Assembly: GCA_949126835.1 (NCBI GenBank)
Contig: OX421503.1
Coordinates: 6,163,457 to 6,227,456, forward strand
Direction: 5' to 3'
DNA: 64,000 nucleotides
Origin: Anisus vortex
Lineage: Eukaryota; Mollusca; Gastropoda; Planorbidae
The notes beneath the pieces are model-generated. The model did no database searches. It worked only from the letters and a program-made list of their open reading frames with translations, and was not told where the DNA came from. Positions 1 through 11,343 of the stretch are shown one piece after another (position 1 is the stretch's first letter; each line of letters starts with the position of its first letter). Made by a program: the position numbers and the translations under genes.

Positions 1-530
1 TGGAATTAAAATTATTCCCTCACTTTCAACGATAAGTTAGTTGTGATTTGTTAATTACATGGTAAAGTTGAAATAAATACTTCAGTATAAATAGACAAGT
101 GGCTTTTGTCTTACTTGTCTTATAATTATGCATAATTAAGATAGGTGAGCAGTACGTGGTTGACCATAAAATCCTGCACTGAGACTGGGCTAGAACCTGG
201 GTCCTTATTTTGACAATAGGGTGGAGGTGGTACTATATGCCCCCCCCCTCCCATGCGTTAGCCCGCCGATGTACTCTTAATGGGAGCGTATCGGTGGTAT
301 ATGAACTTCTCCAGCTTTGAGTTCAATGGGTACTGAAGTAAAGTAGTGTAAGAGCAGGCTAATAATATGCCTCCTGTATTGCTTGTGTTCCTCGAAACGA
401 ACAAGAAAACAAAAAGAAAACATTTTCACAGATCTATTTGTTGATAGCCAACTATGAACGTTAATAATCTTGAATTGCATTCCTTTAACATTAATTCATA
501 TTTTTGATATGTATTAATTCCTAACCCTAG
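1..530. repeat. Segmental duplicate of 30180-30990
   Basis: This block aligns along its length with 30180-30990, with small gaps. Both contain the stretch around 111-240 (matching 30292-30427 almost exactly), the block at 249-345 and the flank at 420-525. In the 30.8-kb copy the block contains a 63-nt stalk exon of receptor copy A. Here the matching position (about 345-412) is shortened and the exon is lost. No intact gene is seen. Confidence 0.75.
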
Positions 531-757
531 CCCATCGGACCAAACTGATCACATGACTGGGGAAGCATCGTTCACCAGTTTCTGTGGCAACGGCATACTA
601 GTTGATGGGTGCGAAGCGAAGCGGCTTTTACCTCACCCTAACTAATGTCAGTTACCAATCAGAGCTGGGAAAATAATACAATCCTCCACAAGGATTCGAA
701 CCCAGGACCCTTGGATCGGAGTCGAACGCGCTGACGCTCGGCTACCGCGCCCCATGT
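531..757 (-). mobile_element. tRNA-derived SINE
   Basis: Read on the minus strand, the element starts with a tRNA-like head: an A-box-like GGTAGCCGAGCG and a B-box GGGTTCGAATCC. The family body follows, including the 'tgccgtggccacagaaactggtgaacg' type segment written here in reverse. The same family recurs at least ten more times in this window in both orientations. Confidence 0.8.
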
Positions 758-779
758 CTGGCCAAATACAAACATTGTA

Positions 780-785
780 TTTATT
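780..785 (-). promoter_or_regulatory. Polyadenylation signal AATAAA of receptor copy C
   Basis: AATAAA on the minus strand, 74 bases past the stop codon of the last tail exon. The equivalent site in copy B is at 49769-49774 in the same sequence context. Confidence 0.5.
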
Positions 786-858
786 TTCATATATTTCTGC
801 CAAAACCTTTTCTAATATACGTTTTTCTGTAAGCTTCCTTTGCCAGATTATTAATTGT

Positions 859-1038
859 TCATTCCACAGTTTCCTGCAGTGACATCCTTCCAGATTTCTC
901 CATGTCGAGCTTAACATACGTGACCCCACGTTTAGTGTTCCGCTTAGAAGATCGGGGTGACTTGACCCTCTCTTGAACGTCTCCGTTGCTGACCGTAATA
1001 TATATTAAACCTTCTTCCGTCACGTACCTTCCATTTAC
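859..1038 (-). pseudogene. Copy C last tail exon with two ITIM motifs
   Basis: A 59-codon open frame ending in TGA, homologous to the last tail exon of copy B. It contains LIYITV and VTYVKL, both fitting (I/V/L/S)xYxx(I/V/L), with the tyrosines 28 residues apart. Between them is a basic Ser/Pro segment (KSPRSSKR) shared with copy B. The splice acceptor is mutated, so normal splicing into this exon is doubtful. Confidence 0.75.
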
Positions 1039-1235
1039 CAGTGGACAGACACATTTACACATCAATGCTAAATTTTTGATTTGATGCTGGCTGCTATTGT
1101 GTAACGAATACGTTTAAGTTATAAATAAATTATCATATCTATTCTATATGTATATATACTACAAAGTCTTATCTACGTATTACCGATGACCTTTATATTA
1201 TTTTATAGAGACATCTTGCATCACAAGTATCCGTA

Positions 1236-1345
1236 AGTAAAGTACCCGTCGGACCAAATTGATCATAGGGCCGTTGAAGCAGCGTTCACCAGTTTCTTTG
1301 GCCACGGCATACAAGGTGACTTTGTTGCCAGCACAAGTACCCGTA
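1236..1345 (-). mobile_element. SINE fragment (same tRNA-SINE family)
   Basis: Body segment of the family only (the 'cggaccaaattgatcatagg' region through 'gccacggcatac'); the tRNA-like head is missing. Confidence 0.6.
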
Positions 1346-1593
1346 GTAAGAGTAACTAACATCTTCCATTTCATTTAATATTTTAAAAGATGTTTAAATT
1401 TGGTTTTCCTGTTGTTTTTTTAACAACCAAGTATCACTCATCCATTTACGTAAACTAGCGAATGCATCTATACAATGACGTATATTTAAAATAAATGTAA
1501 CAATGTAATTGTGTGATAAACATTTATTCAACATATTTTAATACATTTTTACAAAAAATTATATTAATTATTTTTTATTAAGGCCTCATTTTA

Positions 1594-1631
<38 letters not shown>

Positions 1632-1670
1632 AAAAAAGACATAACTTATCGTCATAAAAAATTATTTTAT

Positions 1671-1863
1671 TTATGGACTTTGTAATTCATGACAATTCTT
1701 ATACGTTTGTTTGTTATCTTTATCAGAGTTCATGTACGTGTGGCGGTCAGTGTATTCCAAAAGGTCAGGAAGCCGATGGTCAGGGCTTGTATCATTTTAT
1801 AAGATGTGATTTGGGTGTTGCAATAAACACCTGTACTAGTCTCTTTGATGTTTCTCCTTCTGG
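1671..1863 (-). pseudogene. Copy C first tail exon, frameshifted
   Basis: Acceptor AG followed by a frame matching copy B through GVYCNTQ. One base is then missing relative to copy B (near 1803), and the matching frame resumes with LPDLLEYTD, TYMNS and TYKNC. It ends at an in-frame TAA where copy B instead continues ten bases to a splice donor. The YxN motifs of copy B (YCNT, YMNx, YxNC) are all recognisable. Confidence 0.7.
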
Positions 1864-2004
1864 CTGTTACCATGTAGCACAAACATATCAAGATTACAAA
1901 AAAATAATTAGTATTTTCTTCATTACAAGCCATGCTATTTGCTTATAATACATATAAAACAGATTAAGATTTTCAGATTAAGTTGATCTCTCTCTCTCTC
2001 TCTG

Positions 2005-2295
2005 TATATTGTTACGTCCACAATCCCCTTGTGGCCAGAGCTGTGTAGATCTTGCTGATAATTCTCGTTAGTCCTAGGGGAGACTTTAATTATTAGTATT
2101 TATGTTTCAGTATTACACGAACTCTTCTTATAGTCCTGGGTACAAACTCAGTATTTGTATTCCAACATTTCCTTTCTTGGGCATTAGAGTAGTAGATAAA
2201 TCTTATAGTAATGTATACAACACAATAGAATAGTAACTTGACAAGGAAGCTTCAGTGTAACTGTTGTTGATAGTTTATTTCAGGTGATATGTTCA
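2005..2295. repeat. Dispersed repeat shared with 36800-37405 (inverted)
   Basis: The stretch beginning 'gttacgtccacaatcccctt' and running to 'tttcaggtgatat' is matched in reverse complement at 36800-37050 and 37380-37405. In the other copy a further element, beginning 'cggcgcttatatagcgc', is inserted between the two halves. It lies where copy C would be expected to carry its transmembrane exon. Confidence 0.55.
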
Positions 2296-2681
2296 ATATA
2301 TACAATATATCTATTATGTACAGTTATAATAAAATAGTGCAAACACAAACGTTCTCAAAGGAACATATTTTGAAACTCTCTGTCTTTCAGACAAAACAAA
2401 TCATTAAATACTATCCGAGTGGTGCAAGGGACAGACCCATTACCAGTAGGGGTGAAAATCATAGTATCATTACAAAACTCATAACAAAACGATAGGAACT
2501 TCCCCTATTAAATAATGAGTCGTTCCCAGACCCTGAGAATTTGAGATCAACACAGAATCCCAACATTACCTAGAACCTTTTGTTTTCCTACTAAACGTCC
2601 TAATATTGTGTGTAGTAAGAAAAGAGAGAGAGAGAAGAATAAACAGTGCGTTTTCCAATTCTTGGAAAAACAATATACATG

Positions 2682-2683
<2 letters not shown>

Positions 2684-2731
<48 letters not shown>
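2684..2731. repeat. (TA)n microsatellite
   Basis: Uninterrupted TA dinucleotide run. Similar runs occur at about 10755-10854, 11268-11340, 12880-12900, 14543-14565, 29742-29760 and 33232-33264. Confidence 0.95.
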
Positions 2732-2733
<2 letters not shown>

Positions 2734-3243
2734 GAGACAGAAGACAGTCAGGGTTAGAAGAAGTCGCAGTTGGCATTTAATTGGAGAAATAAACGTTACT
2801 CTGATATTCGTTTGTAATTAGCAAACGTGTTGAAGTGGTGAAATATTCATGCATATTCGTAAATAGTATTCAAAGAACATATATAAATAGATTAGTGGAG
2901 AATACCACCAGGACGTCGATTATTAATTTATATCTTATAAATCGAAACAATAGTTTACCATCATTAGCGTTTATAAGTATTGTTTAAAAAAATAAATAAA
3001 ACGAAATATTTATTAAGAGTTAAAAGTTGATTTTACATTCATTATATTTTTTAATGAAAAGTTGATATCAATAATGGTAATTGGATACATAATAAAAATT
3101 AAATAATGATCCCTTGCTATATTCTCTTTAAAGGACGTGATTTATCTTTTTCATTCTCTTATATCTACTACCTCTTTACTTAATAATTTTATTCTTTTGT
3201 GATTAATCACACATTTTTTATTTGTTTGTTTTTTTATACTTAC

Positions 3244-3306
3244 TGCTGGCGTTTGTTATATAACTAGTTGTTGAGTTGGTAATTGTTTGAATATCATTTG
3301 GCATGT
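3244..3306 (-). pseudogene. Copy C stalk exon (63 nt)
   Basis: An AG-bounded, phase 1-1 exon of 63 nt with a consensus GTAAGT donor. It encodes a short Asn/Thr/Ser-rich segment (IQTITNSTTSYITNAS) matching the stalk exon of copy B residue for residue at most positions. The exon itself is intact, but its gene is truncated. Confidence 0.75.
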
Positions 3307-3877
3307 CTATGGGGTAAAAGCATTTCATTTTTTTTAGTGTTGTCTTTAAAAAAAATGCAATTGTAGATAATAAGTAACTTCTTTAACGCTTTGTAAAACA
3401 AAAATTAACTACTAGAAAGTTATACAAGCGTAACAGTTTAATAAGAGTGAGGTGTTGAACATATTTATACATTTACATTTTCTCTATCTTTTTTGTCTTA
3501 TTGTCTCCCTTTTTCTCTTTCTCATTTCTCTCTCTCTTTTTCATATATATATATATATATATATAGTACCAGGTGACCGATCATTCGATCGGTAATAAAG
3601 ATCAGGCGCTTGTACCGTAACATAATGTGTATGTAAAACAACAGTGCATAAATTAAAAAAATACGTCTTTACCATACAAATAAATCTTGTTCTTTTTTCT
3701 ACTATGAATAACATGGGCTTTAAATTTTAACAGTCGAAGCAGATTTTTATTTGTGCAGTCTAATATCTAGATTTAGCCCAACCCCCCCCCCCCCCCACAC
3801 ACACACATAAAAAGAAAAAAAAAAGAAAAGAAAACAGCTTAATATTATTTCAAATCCTAAAAAAAAAACATGTAGGC

Positions 3878-4140
3878 TATAGTTGTCAGCTTTAAATCCA
3901 AAGAAATATTTGTCATTTATGTCATTATGTTATGTATTTAAAAGACTGAAAATGAAGAATTTAAATTTAAAATATCGTGAATTACGTTACAATTTTTTAG
4001 TTCTTCTACCCCTCCCCCTACTTTAACAACTGTCAAACTTTCTAGTCAACCCTCTTATAAACATATGTCAATTTGTTAACTCCCTCCCTTACCCCATTCA
4101 AGCTAACAATGAGTTACGGCCACCAAGTATGTTTGCTATA
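3878..4140 (+). repeat. Inverted partner of 18085-18345
   Basis: The segment with 'gacataaatgac'-type sequence, 'agtcttttaaatacataaca' in reverse, and 'ctttaacaactgtcaaactt' reappears in reverse complement at 18085-18345 with modest divergence. It is probably one dispersed element in opposite orientations. No coding frame is seen. Confidence 0.6.
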
Positions 4141-4749
4141 AATTAAAAAGGTCTAAGAATAAATGTAATACATTTTTACTAATTTACCAGATTTTATATT
4201 GTCTTCTTAACATAGTCTATTATTTCTTACTTGGGCACATATTATATAAATCATAAGTATAGTTTGTAAATCACTTGTAAAAATATCTTATACAAAAAAG
4301 TATTTATTTCTTATTTTCAATGTTTACAATGTATTAATCCAAACATTGTTTGACAAAAAAAGTAAAAATATAATATCGATTAATTAAAACAATGGTATAA
4401 TAAACATTTTTAAAAATTGTTTAAATTTTGAGCATTACACTAGTTAAATACTAAATAATTAAAGTTGAAATTATGTTATTCACTGAAAAGACTGCAAATG
4501 AAAAGATTATAATATAAGCTACGTTAGATGATTTGTTTAATTCCTCCCCCCCCCTCATTAAAACTAACAGTATATTACACTTCTGACTATTGTTATAAGG
4601 AAAATACCAATAAATTGAATAAATCTTTTCTAGTTTACAAGATTTCGAATTAACAATGTTAACCTATTCTAATATATCTTACTTTGGTAGTACTATAAAA
4701 GCAAATGATACATATTTTTAATGATAAATTCGTAAACATGTGTATTAAA

Positions 4750-4912
4750 TAAAAAAAAAAGTGGATACTAATACAGTGCATACTATTTCCAGTGTAGACT
4801 ATACTGCTACATTGTATACTATTTACGGTGTGGTGTATACTGCTAGAGTGTACATTATATATGGTGTAGTGTAATATGCTACAGTGTACACTATATACAG
4901 TGTTTATACACA
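4750..4912. repeat. Imperfect tandem repeat
   Basis: Three to four diverged units of roughly 45-50 bp sharing 'tacagtgtacactatatacagtg'-like words. The open frame across it on the minus strand is a by-product of the repeat. Confidence 0.5.
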
Positions 4913-5102
4913 AAATGTATTAGAGGTGTTTTTTTCCAAACAATGTCAGATAAAAGAAAGTTAAAAATATACCTTTAGTTTGGTGAAACTTCATTTTTAT
5001 TTAAACGGCAAACTATTATCTGACTATTAATTTATATGTAAATTTATATTTTTTAATTTAATTATCTAAAATATATTGAAAACGTTATAATCTAAATAAG
5101 CC

Positions 5103-5170
5103 TCGAGGGCCGCATACTATTATTTGTCAGCCCGCGCGTTACCCACTGCTGTAGTTTGGACACCCCTGCA
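5103..5170. mobile_element. hAT terminal relic
   Basis: The piece from 'gggccgcatactatt' to 'gtagtttggacacccctg' closely resembles the terminus of the complete hAT element ending at 55504 (gggccgtagtttggagacccctg). Only one end is present. Confidence 0.45.
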
Positions 5171-5199
5171 TTACATAAATTACACTTGGTCTTGCTTTA

Positions 5200-6340
5200 A
5201 ATTATTTCTATCATCGGTGCGCAACAGTAGTCTAAACAAGAAATTAAATTTCTTTCTGTGGCTGTACGGGTATTTCCGAAACGTCATAACAACGACGCAA
5301 CAAAACACCGCTCTTGAAAGCCGCGCTACACGTGGGTCGAGCTAAAGCATGTTTTTACGACCAAAATCAATATCTACGATAAATCTAATGTGTATTTTTG
5401 TCTAACGTTCATTTCCAATTTTTATTTGTGAGGCCGAAAGCTCTAGATTTTTTTTTAGGTAAAAAAAGGTCGTGCATCATAACATGAATTTCCAGACATA
5501 CATATATATATACATACATACATATATACAATTTTTGCTCGTATTATAGTATAGGATATATTTATATATAAACCATCCAACTAGCAATCGATGGATGGAT
5601 AGGTTCATTAGAAAGATACATACGTAGATCATATAAATTTTTATAAAAAAACAAACAAACATAAAGACAATCATGCAGACATAATTTAGACATACAATAG
5701 GATACAGAGTTAGTTAACTGCGTCATTAGACATCATGTCTAGAAATAAACTCGTCCTTTACTTATGATACATTGTTGCCCTGTTCTGTACGTGCAAATGT
5801 TAACATGTGTCTTGCAGTAGAATTGCACAAAATTAACATAATTAAATACATGGGTTCTAAACCCTTAAACATTTGGTATTCAAAGGCATATATTACACTG
5901 AATAAACTACACGTTTTTTTTTTTAAGACTACACCGAGGCTACTATTGAACGACCTGTGTCTTCTCTTTAGTTGTATGATCTGAGAGAGAATGGGAAAGT
6001 GTCTCTGGACGATGATCGTTTTGAGAATCACTGCTTTAATAGAATATATTGATGGAAACTTGCAACACCTTGTATGTGAAGAAATGACTTTGTAATGAAC
6101 GAATGTTAATTAATTTCGATGCTTCACGTGGCCGTTTAAAAAAAAAAAAAATTCACAGTGAACTTATGTGTCAATATTGGACAACTAGTTTAGCACTACA
6201 AGGGTTAAATGTTTTGTGGTGGATGGTTGTCAGGGTAGGTGTTGGCAGAATGTTCTTGTGATTGAAATGGGACAAAAAGTGTTGGTTTGGCAGTGTGTGT
6301 AGCAACAATATAATTGATATTGGAAAAAAAAGTCGGAAGC
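5200..6340. other. AT-rich stretch, no gene seen
   Basis: Only short open frames without splice or homology support. A 'cagctcgatcgg'-type dispersed repeat occurs farther on at 7085-7200. Confidence 0.5.
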
Positions 6341-6349
6341 GAATGGACT

Positions 6350-6632
6350 TTAAGAGGTACGGTGGCATAGCCGGCAGGGCGTTCGCCTGGAGTTCCAAAT
6401 GCCCTGGGATCGAATCATGGTGAAGGCTAGGATTTGTTCCCGCGACTGAACGGTGTCCCTTAGTCGGCCCTTGCTATGATGTGCACCTGGCATCAGTTGG
6501 GGTAAAGTAAAAGAAGGCTGGGCATTGTACTGGCCGCACAATCCCCTAGTATGCCGAGACCACAGCAACTGGTGAACGCTGCTTAATCGGCCACATTATA
6601 AGTTTGGTCCCAAGGATATTTAACTTTTATTT
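6350..6632 (+). mobile_element. tRNA-derived SINE, full length
   Basis: Plus-strand copy: a head with 'ggtggcatagccggcagggc' as diverged A box and 'gggatcgaatc' as B box, then the family body to 'gtttggtcccaaggatattt'. Antisense open frames across it are by-products. Confidence 0.75.
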
Positions 6633-6639
6633 AATGGAA

Positions 6640-8640
6640 TAATGGAATTATGTCCCCACCTCTCTTACGGAAAGAGAAAGAAAAGCCAATATTAACTCTT
6701 ATTTATATTTTTAAAAAAAATCAATGAAAATATATTTTAAACAAGAAAACCATAAAAACGAAGTTTTCATTATACTCCCTTTATTTGCAAACTAAGTTTA
6801 CCATCATGTAATTAAATAATTGATTGACTACTGGAAATGAAACGTACAGAAAAATATCTGTGTCGCAAATCTCAAAAATATCTCCTTACTCAGTATGAAT
6901 TGTTCTAAAAATAATCTTAGCGCATAATTTATTTTTTTCTAGCTTTGCGCCGAAAAAGTATAAAAAGTTGCACAGGCATTTTTAACGCGAAATCAAAATA
7001 TTTCTTATACTTTCCTTTTAAGCAAAGGAATATTGTCATAAGTGTAGTATTATTAAGTTGTTTTAACTGAAAATTAAATAGGATGTATCGTTAGGCGCTC
7101 CAAATCGGCTGTCCAAATTTCAGCTCGATCGGACCACGGAAAGTGGTCGAAAAATCGAAGCAAAGTTTTGCTCCCAAGACGCATGATTGCAGACAGACAG
7201 AAAATGCAACTTAAAATAAAGTGAGTAGAAAAGCAGCCTATATAGTGTTATTAAAGGAAAAAAAATAAGCTTGAAGTGGGGGAAAAACCCCAGGTCACCC
7301 GCATTACATTCCAGGACGCTAACTACCAAGCTAGGGATGACACATGCAATAAAGCGAGATCGCAAAAGTAAAAATAAAAACGAGATAACAATATCATGTG
7401 TCTTCAAATTAACGAATGGGAGTCGAAAACCGTATTTTATATAAATAGAAATGAATATTTTTGTGTTTGTGTGTATCAAGCGTTTTCTTTACAGGCTTTT
7501 TATCTGTAGTAGAGTTAGTAAGAAGTTATTAGTTATTATCTCGTAGATATTATTTCCGTAGTTCAAATGTAAGTTTGTATACCCACAGCACATTTCTATT
7601 ACGTATTGTGGTTAGATTATGCTTGTTTCCACAAAACATTTAACAATACTTTTTTTTGTTTACAAAATCAATATCAACCGGTTCTTGGCAATACACTGTA
7701 TACATTTGTATAATTTGTCTGTGCCCCCATACATATTTTTTCCATTAAACTTAAGACAAAAGCACCCTGACAATATCAAGAAATATTAGCATACAAAATG
7801 TTGACATCAAAGATCTTTTTATGTATACGTAACAGGTTTCTATGCAAATTAGCGTGCCCTAAATAACTGCGACCTTTGGATAATGAATTATGACACTAAA
7901 CAATGTCAGGCAACTCTGACTCTAGACATTTTCCGTCTCTTTAAATATAGACATGGTCAGTCAACTCTGACCTTAGACTTTGTCAGTCAATTTTAAAAGT
8001 AGTCTTGTCATTTAAATCTGACGTTAGACATTGTCAATAAACTCGGAATCTAGATAATTTCAGTATAATCTGAAACTAGACATTGTCAGTTAAAACTCAC
8101 TCTAGGCATTGACACACTTTTTAGTTTTAGCCATATTATACTAAATATATAGATACGAGATATCTATTTTGGATTTTGTTAAATAGACAGTCTCCGGAGT
8201 TGAACCTAAAATTCGTGAACAATAGTCCTCAAATTTTAAATTTTATTTATGTACAGTTCGCAAATTTATTTCCCTAGCAGAGAATCATCATATGAGTTGT
8301 CTCAACTATTTTTTCTTACCAACATCTATTGTTTTTGTCCTGCATTTATTCTGAATGGACACTACGTTATCTGAAATTCATTTCTAAGTGTTTCAACCAA
8401 ACTGCTTGAATAAAACTTAATAACGTTGAATCATACTGTGGTTTTCTATCGCTATTAAATTTAGAATTCGTCTGAAAACGCCGCTCTATATTGTCTTAGA
8501 AATCCGTGTGCAAAAAAATATTTAAAATCACTAATGATGTAAGCTGGAGAGGTGGCCATTTAAGTTTCAATATCGGGTTCCTATAGTAATTATTTCCAAT
8601 AAATTTCTTGAAATGGGCATAACGATGACCTAGGTTGTAC
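6640..8640. other. AT-rich stretch, repeats only
   Basis: It contains a dispersed repeat at 7085-7200 ('caaatttcagctcgatcgga' then 'agcaaagttttgctcccaag') and a degenerate tandem array at 7890-8115. No supported gene. Confidence 0.5.
7890..8115. repeat. Degenerate ~30-bp tandem array
   Basis: About seven diverged units carrying 'tagacattgtcag' followed by 'tcaactctgac'. Unit length and spacing vary, as in an old array. Confidence 0.6.
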
Positions 8641-8844
8641 TAATAACTAAAAGGTTTGGTGACATTTCATCCCGCGACATTTGATCCCGTGACAGTTACA
8701 CCCTGACACTTAACCCCACGTCAGATAATCCCATTGACACTTGGTCCCGCGACACTTAATCCCTCCCTCCAGCGGACATGTACACTTAGAAAAAAACAAA
8801 CAAATGTATTTAAACAGTACATTTAGATTTATTAATCAGTACAT

Positions 8845-9018
8845 TTATACATCGTTCTTGGTAGCAATACGTGCACGGCATCTGGTTTTCTGGTGAAGTT
8901 TGCAACGCCAATGATTTGTCCCATTCGTACACTCCCTTTGTTTGACGAATTCATATTGCTTGTCTAGCAAAGACTGCTTGCCTTTCGACGTTGTACCAAA
9001 AGTGATTTTATCAGCCAT
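8845..9018 (-). pseudogene. FLYWCH-like zinc-finger remnant of transposon protein
   Basis: A 57-codon ATG-to-TAA frame. After a short leader it reads KGKQSLLDKQYEFVKQREC and then NHWRCKLHQKTRCRARIAT. This is the FLYWCH layout: a GK..L...Y.F segment, a W-R-C centre, and a second cysteine followed by RAR. Residues 12-53 cover nearly one whole domain. FLYWCH domains bind DNA and commonly accompany MULE-type transposases. No transposase catalytic domain is recognisable, so this is a remnant or the N-terminal exon of a decayed protein. Confidence 0.65.
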
Positions 9019-9243
9019 ATCCACAAGTATAAATCCAAGATATCCGTAGTACAGAGCTAAAAGCTTAAGAAAACATCTGAAACAAAATGTGTTTTTATTA
9101 ACATTTAGGGTCCTAAAGAGGGCGGTCCAGTGAGCGACGCCATTTAGTCATATCTTAACTCATTGCCCAATGAAAGCAAAGGCCGCACCCCTTCTTACCA
9201 GGTCACCTGTCATTTAGTCTTCAACTGAATTGAAAAAAGTTAA

Positions 9244-9331
9244 TACAGGAGTGTTTACAATGACCTACAGGAGTGTTTACAATGACCTACAGGAGTGTTT
9301 GCAATGACCTACAGGAGTGTTTACAATGACC
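9244..9331 (+). repeat. 22-bp tandem repeat, four copies
   Basis: Unit 'aggagtgtttacaatgacct' plus 'ac', nearly identical four times, inside the Mutator-like element. Confidence 0.9.
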
Positions 9332-10341
9332 CAATTAATATTCTACCCTTGTCCTTGGGGTCACAAGGAGCGGACACTACAAATAAGCAAAGCCGACATA
9401 TCTCTCTGACATACATCTCTTTGTATACCAATCAAAGCAAGTCTCGCTCGAACTCAGCCAAACACGCGCGGGTCCTACCTTGACAACCATCTGGGTGCGG
9501 ATTGTCCGCAGGTAACAAAGGGAGGTGATCGGACCGTGTAGCAGGGGCTAGTCACTTGAACATTACGCAAAAGGGTTAAATAAGGAAACACATTAATTTT
9601 TATTAGTAATTATTATTCCTACCAATTACTAATTAGTTAGTACTTTTGTGACAACTAGTTCTCAAAATACATTTTTTTTTTTTTTTTTAGTGTAGCCTAC
9701 ATGTCCGCGGGAGGGATTAAGTGTTATATGGGACTATCTCGCGGGAAGGGAGGGATTAAGTGTCGCGGGACCAAGTGTCAATGGGATTATCTATCGTGGG
9801 GTTAAGTGTCAGGGAGTAACTGTGTTTTATTGGTTTTAAACTGTACGCACATAATCCTCGTTGCCATTTACTTGTTCATGTTACATTCTAATTTACTATT
9901 CAAATGTACATATATATTTTTAAAAAAATATTTGTTGAATTGTCATAAGTTTGAAAAACTATTTTTTTAAACATGAAAAAGCAGATAATTAACAGAAAAA
10001 AATATTTTTTGAAATTATCACGCTAAAAAACATTGGAATACTGCCATAAAAGTGGGCGTCTATTAGATCTATAGGCTTTTTTTGTAACGTATAACTTACA
10101 CAATTCTAATATTATTAAATGGCGTTAGCTCCTTATTTCGCCAAAACAAAAAATTGTTTAGATATTTTTCTTATCTCAAACATTCTATAAATAATATTGG
10201 GCAAAACCACACAACATCTTGGTTGACAAAACAACAACAACAGATGTCTGATTGAAATGTGTGATCCTAATATATGCGTAGGCATTTTCTAAAGAGCACT
10301 TGAATTAATGTTTGTTCAAAGAGAATTTCGTTTGTAAAGTG

Positions 10342-10349
10342 TATATAAG
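10342..10349 (+). promoter_or_regulatory. TATA box of secreted-peptide gene
   Basis: TATATAAG lies about 70 bases before a CAG|GTAATT donor of a noncoding first exon. The same motif with the same flanks recurs at 29330-29337 ahead of the decayed second copy (shared 'gtatataagaa.acaaatataac'), which supports it as a conserved promoter. Confidence 0.65.
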
Positions 10350-10369
10350 AAGACAAATATAACTGTATT

Positions 10370-10416
10370 ATGTACGACGTACACAAGTCTATATTTCCGA
10401 ATTAGAACTGTGTCAG
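10370..10416 (+). other. Noncoding first exon of secreted-peptide gene
   Basis: It runs from a start inferred about 25 bases after the TATA box to the donor at 10417. The same exon is recognisable in the second copy, where the donor reads GC instead of GT. The 5' end is approximate. Confidence 0.5.
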
Positions 10417-10753
10417 GTAATTGTTTGTTAGCATTGGTGTGGACATTTCTGTTGCATGATGATTTAATTATGATATTATTGTATTGCGGAGTTTTGGTTA
10501 AATTTAAATTACCCCTAAGATTTTTCCAATCGAGCAACAAAGTTTATAAAAAGAGTTGAAGCATAATTTCATAATTGAGCTATCGGTTTGATTTATTTAG
10601 TCAATGAATAAGGATTATACTTTTACACGCGTTGAAAAGTGCATGCTATGAACATCAAAACAAGAGTGCGTTCCCAAAAAATTTTTATGGTTACCCTATG
10701 AGATAGAAAGACATTTATGTCTATTTATATTTAAGCCAGTATGCCACTGTCTG

Positions 10754-10856
<103 letters not shown>

Positions 10857-10926
10857 TATATGTATATTTGTTTTTAACCAAAAGGTGTTTGTTTGTCTTG
10901 CTACAGAATAATTCAAATTGCAAATC

Positions 10927-10998
10927 ATGAGGGCTTTAGTCTTAGCAATGATCGTGGTTGTATTGTTCTCAGCGATGTCTTCTGCTAGCGACCATCCA
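10927..10998 (+). CDS. Signal-peptide exon of secreted-peptide gene
   Basis: The ATG lies 20 bases after a good acceptor (cttgctacag at 10906). The 24 codons give [20 protein letters not shown] then SDHP, a classic signal peptide with a hydrophobic core and an Ala-Ser-Ala-type cleavage region. It ends in phase 0 at donor GTAAGT. The (TA)n run just before it is the intron end. A matching but ATG-less leader is found at 29940-30047. Confidence 0.75.
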
Positions 10999-11127
10999 GT
11001 AAGTTCACTTCTTTAAAAATAGAAACGAAAAGTGTATATTCTACTTAAACCTAAAATGCTTTTTATAAGTTTATGATTAAAACAAATATATATGTAAAAT
11101 ATCCACATTTCGTTAAGTTATCTTAGT

Positions 11128-11265
11128 TTGGTTAATGCGTTCAAGCCAGATATATGTGTATATATATATATATATCATCATCAGTACTTTGGGTTCCATT
11201 TGGAACATAGGGTCTCTGTCAAAGTACGCCTTCACGGTCTCCTGCCAGGCGATTCAATTCTTACC

Positions 11266-11340
<75 letters not shown>
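11128..11340. repeat. TA microsatellites and LINE-like fragment in intron
   Basis: TA runs at about 11155-11175 and 11268-11340 flank a short non-TA piece ('catcatcatcagtactttgg' onward) that looks like a 3' LINE scrap. It sits in the first coding intron of the peptide gene. Confidence 0.5.

Positions 11341-11343
<3 letters not shown>

Larger units (their letters stand above)
859..3306 (-). pseudogene. Receptor copy C: truncated ITIM-tail receptor relic
   Basis: The 3' part of a receptor gene related to copy B (49.8-60.8 kb). A stalk exon and both cytoplasmic-tail exons can be aligned with copy B. No transmembrane exon was found between 1864 and 3243, where other repeats have inserted, and no extracellular repeat exons were found above 3306. 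The first tail exon has a one-base deletion relative to copy B. The second tail exon has lost the AG of its splice acceptor (CTCAG in copy B, CACTG here). I infer a pseudogene. The last-exon reading frame and its two ITIM motifs are nevertheless intact. Confidence 0.7.
3307..5100. other. AT-rich stretch without recognisable genes
   Basis: It holds a TA run, short C and A homopolymers, an inverted-repeat partner (3878-4140) and a degenerate tandem array (4750-4912). No splice-bounded exon similar to the receptor repeats was found here on the minus strand. Confidence 0.6.
8640..9840. mobile_element. Mutator-like DNA transposon with long TIRs
   Basis: The ends are long inverted repeats: 8688-8790 matches the reverse complement of 9695-9825 almost base for base, with one extra ~36-bp piece on the right. 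Shared words include 'cctgacacttaaccccacg' and 'cccattgacacttggtcccg'. A minus-strand FLYWCH-type zinc-finger remnant (8845-9018) sits just inside the left end. TIRs over 100 bp plus a FLYWCH-like domain fit MULE-type elements. The family assignment is inference, and exact ends and target duplication were not resolved. Confidence 0.65.

Noticed and set aside
648..757. A tRNA gene suggested by A-box and B-box sequences
   Set aside because: No cloverleaf and many copies with a shared non-tRNA body; it is the SINE head.
7120..7479. 119-codon minus frame with hydrophobic segments
   Set aside because: Overlaps a dispersed repeat at 7085-7200, no splice or domain support.
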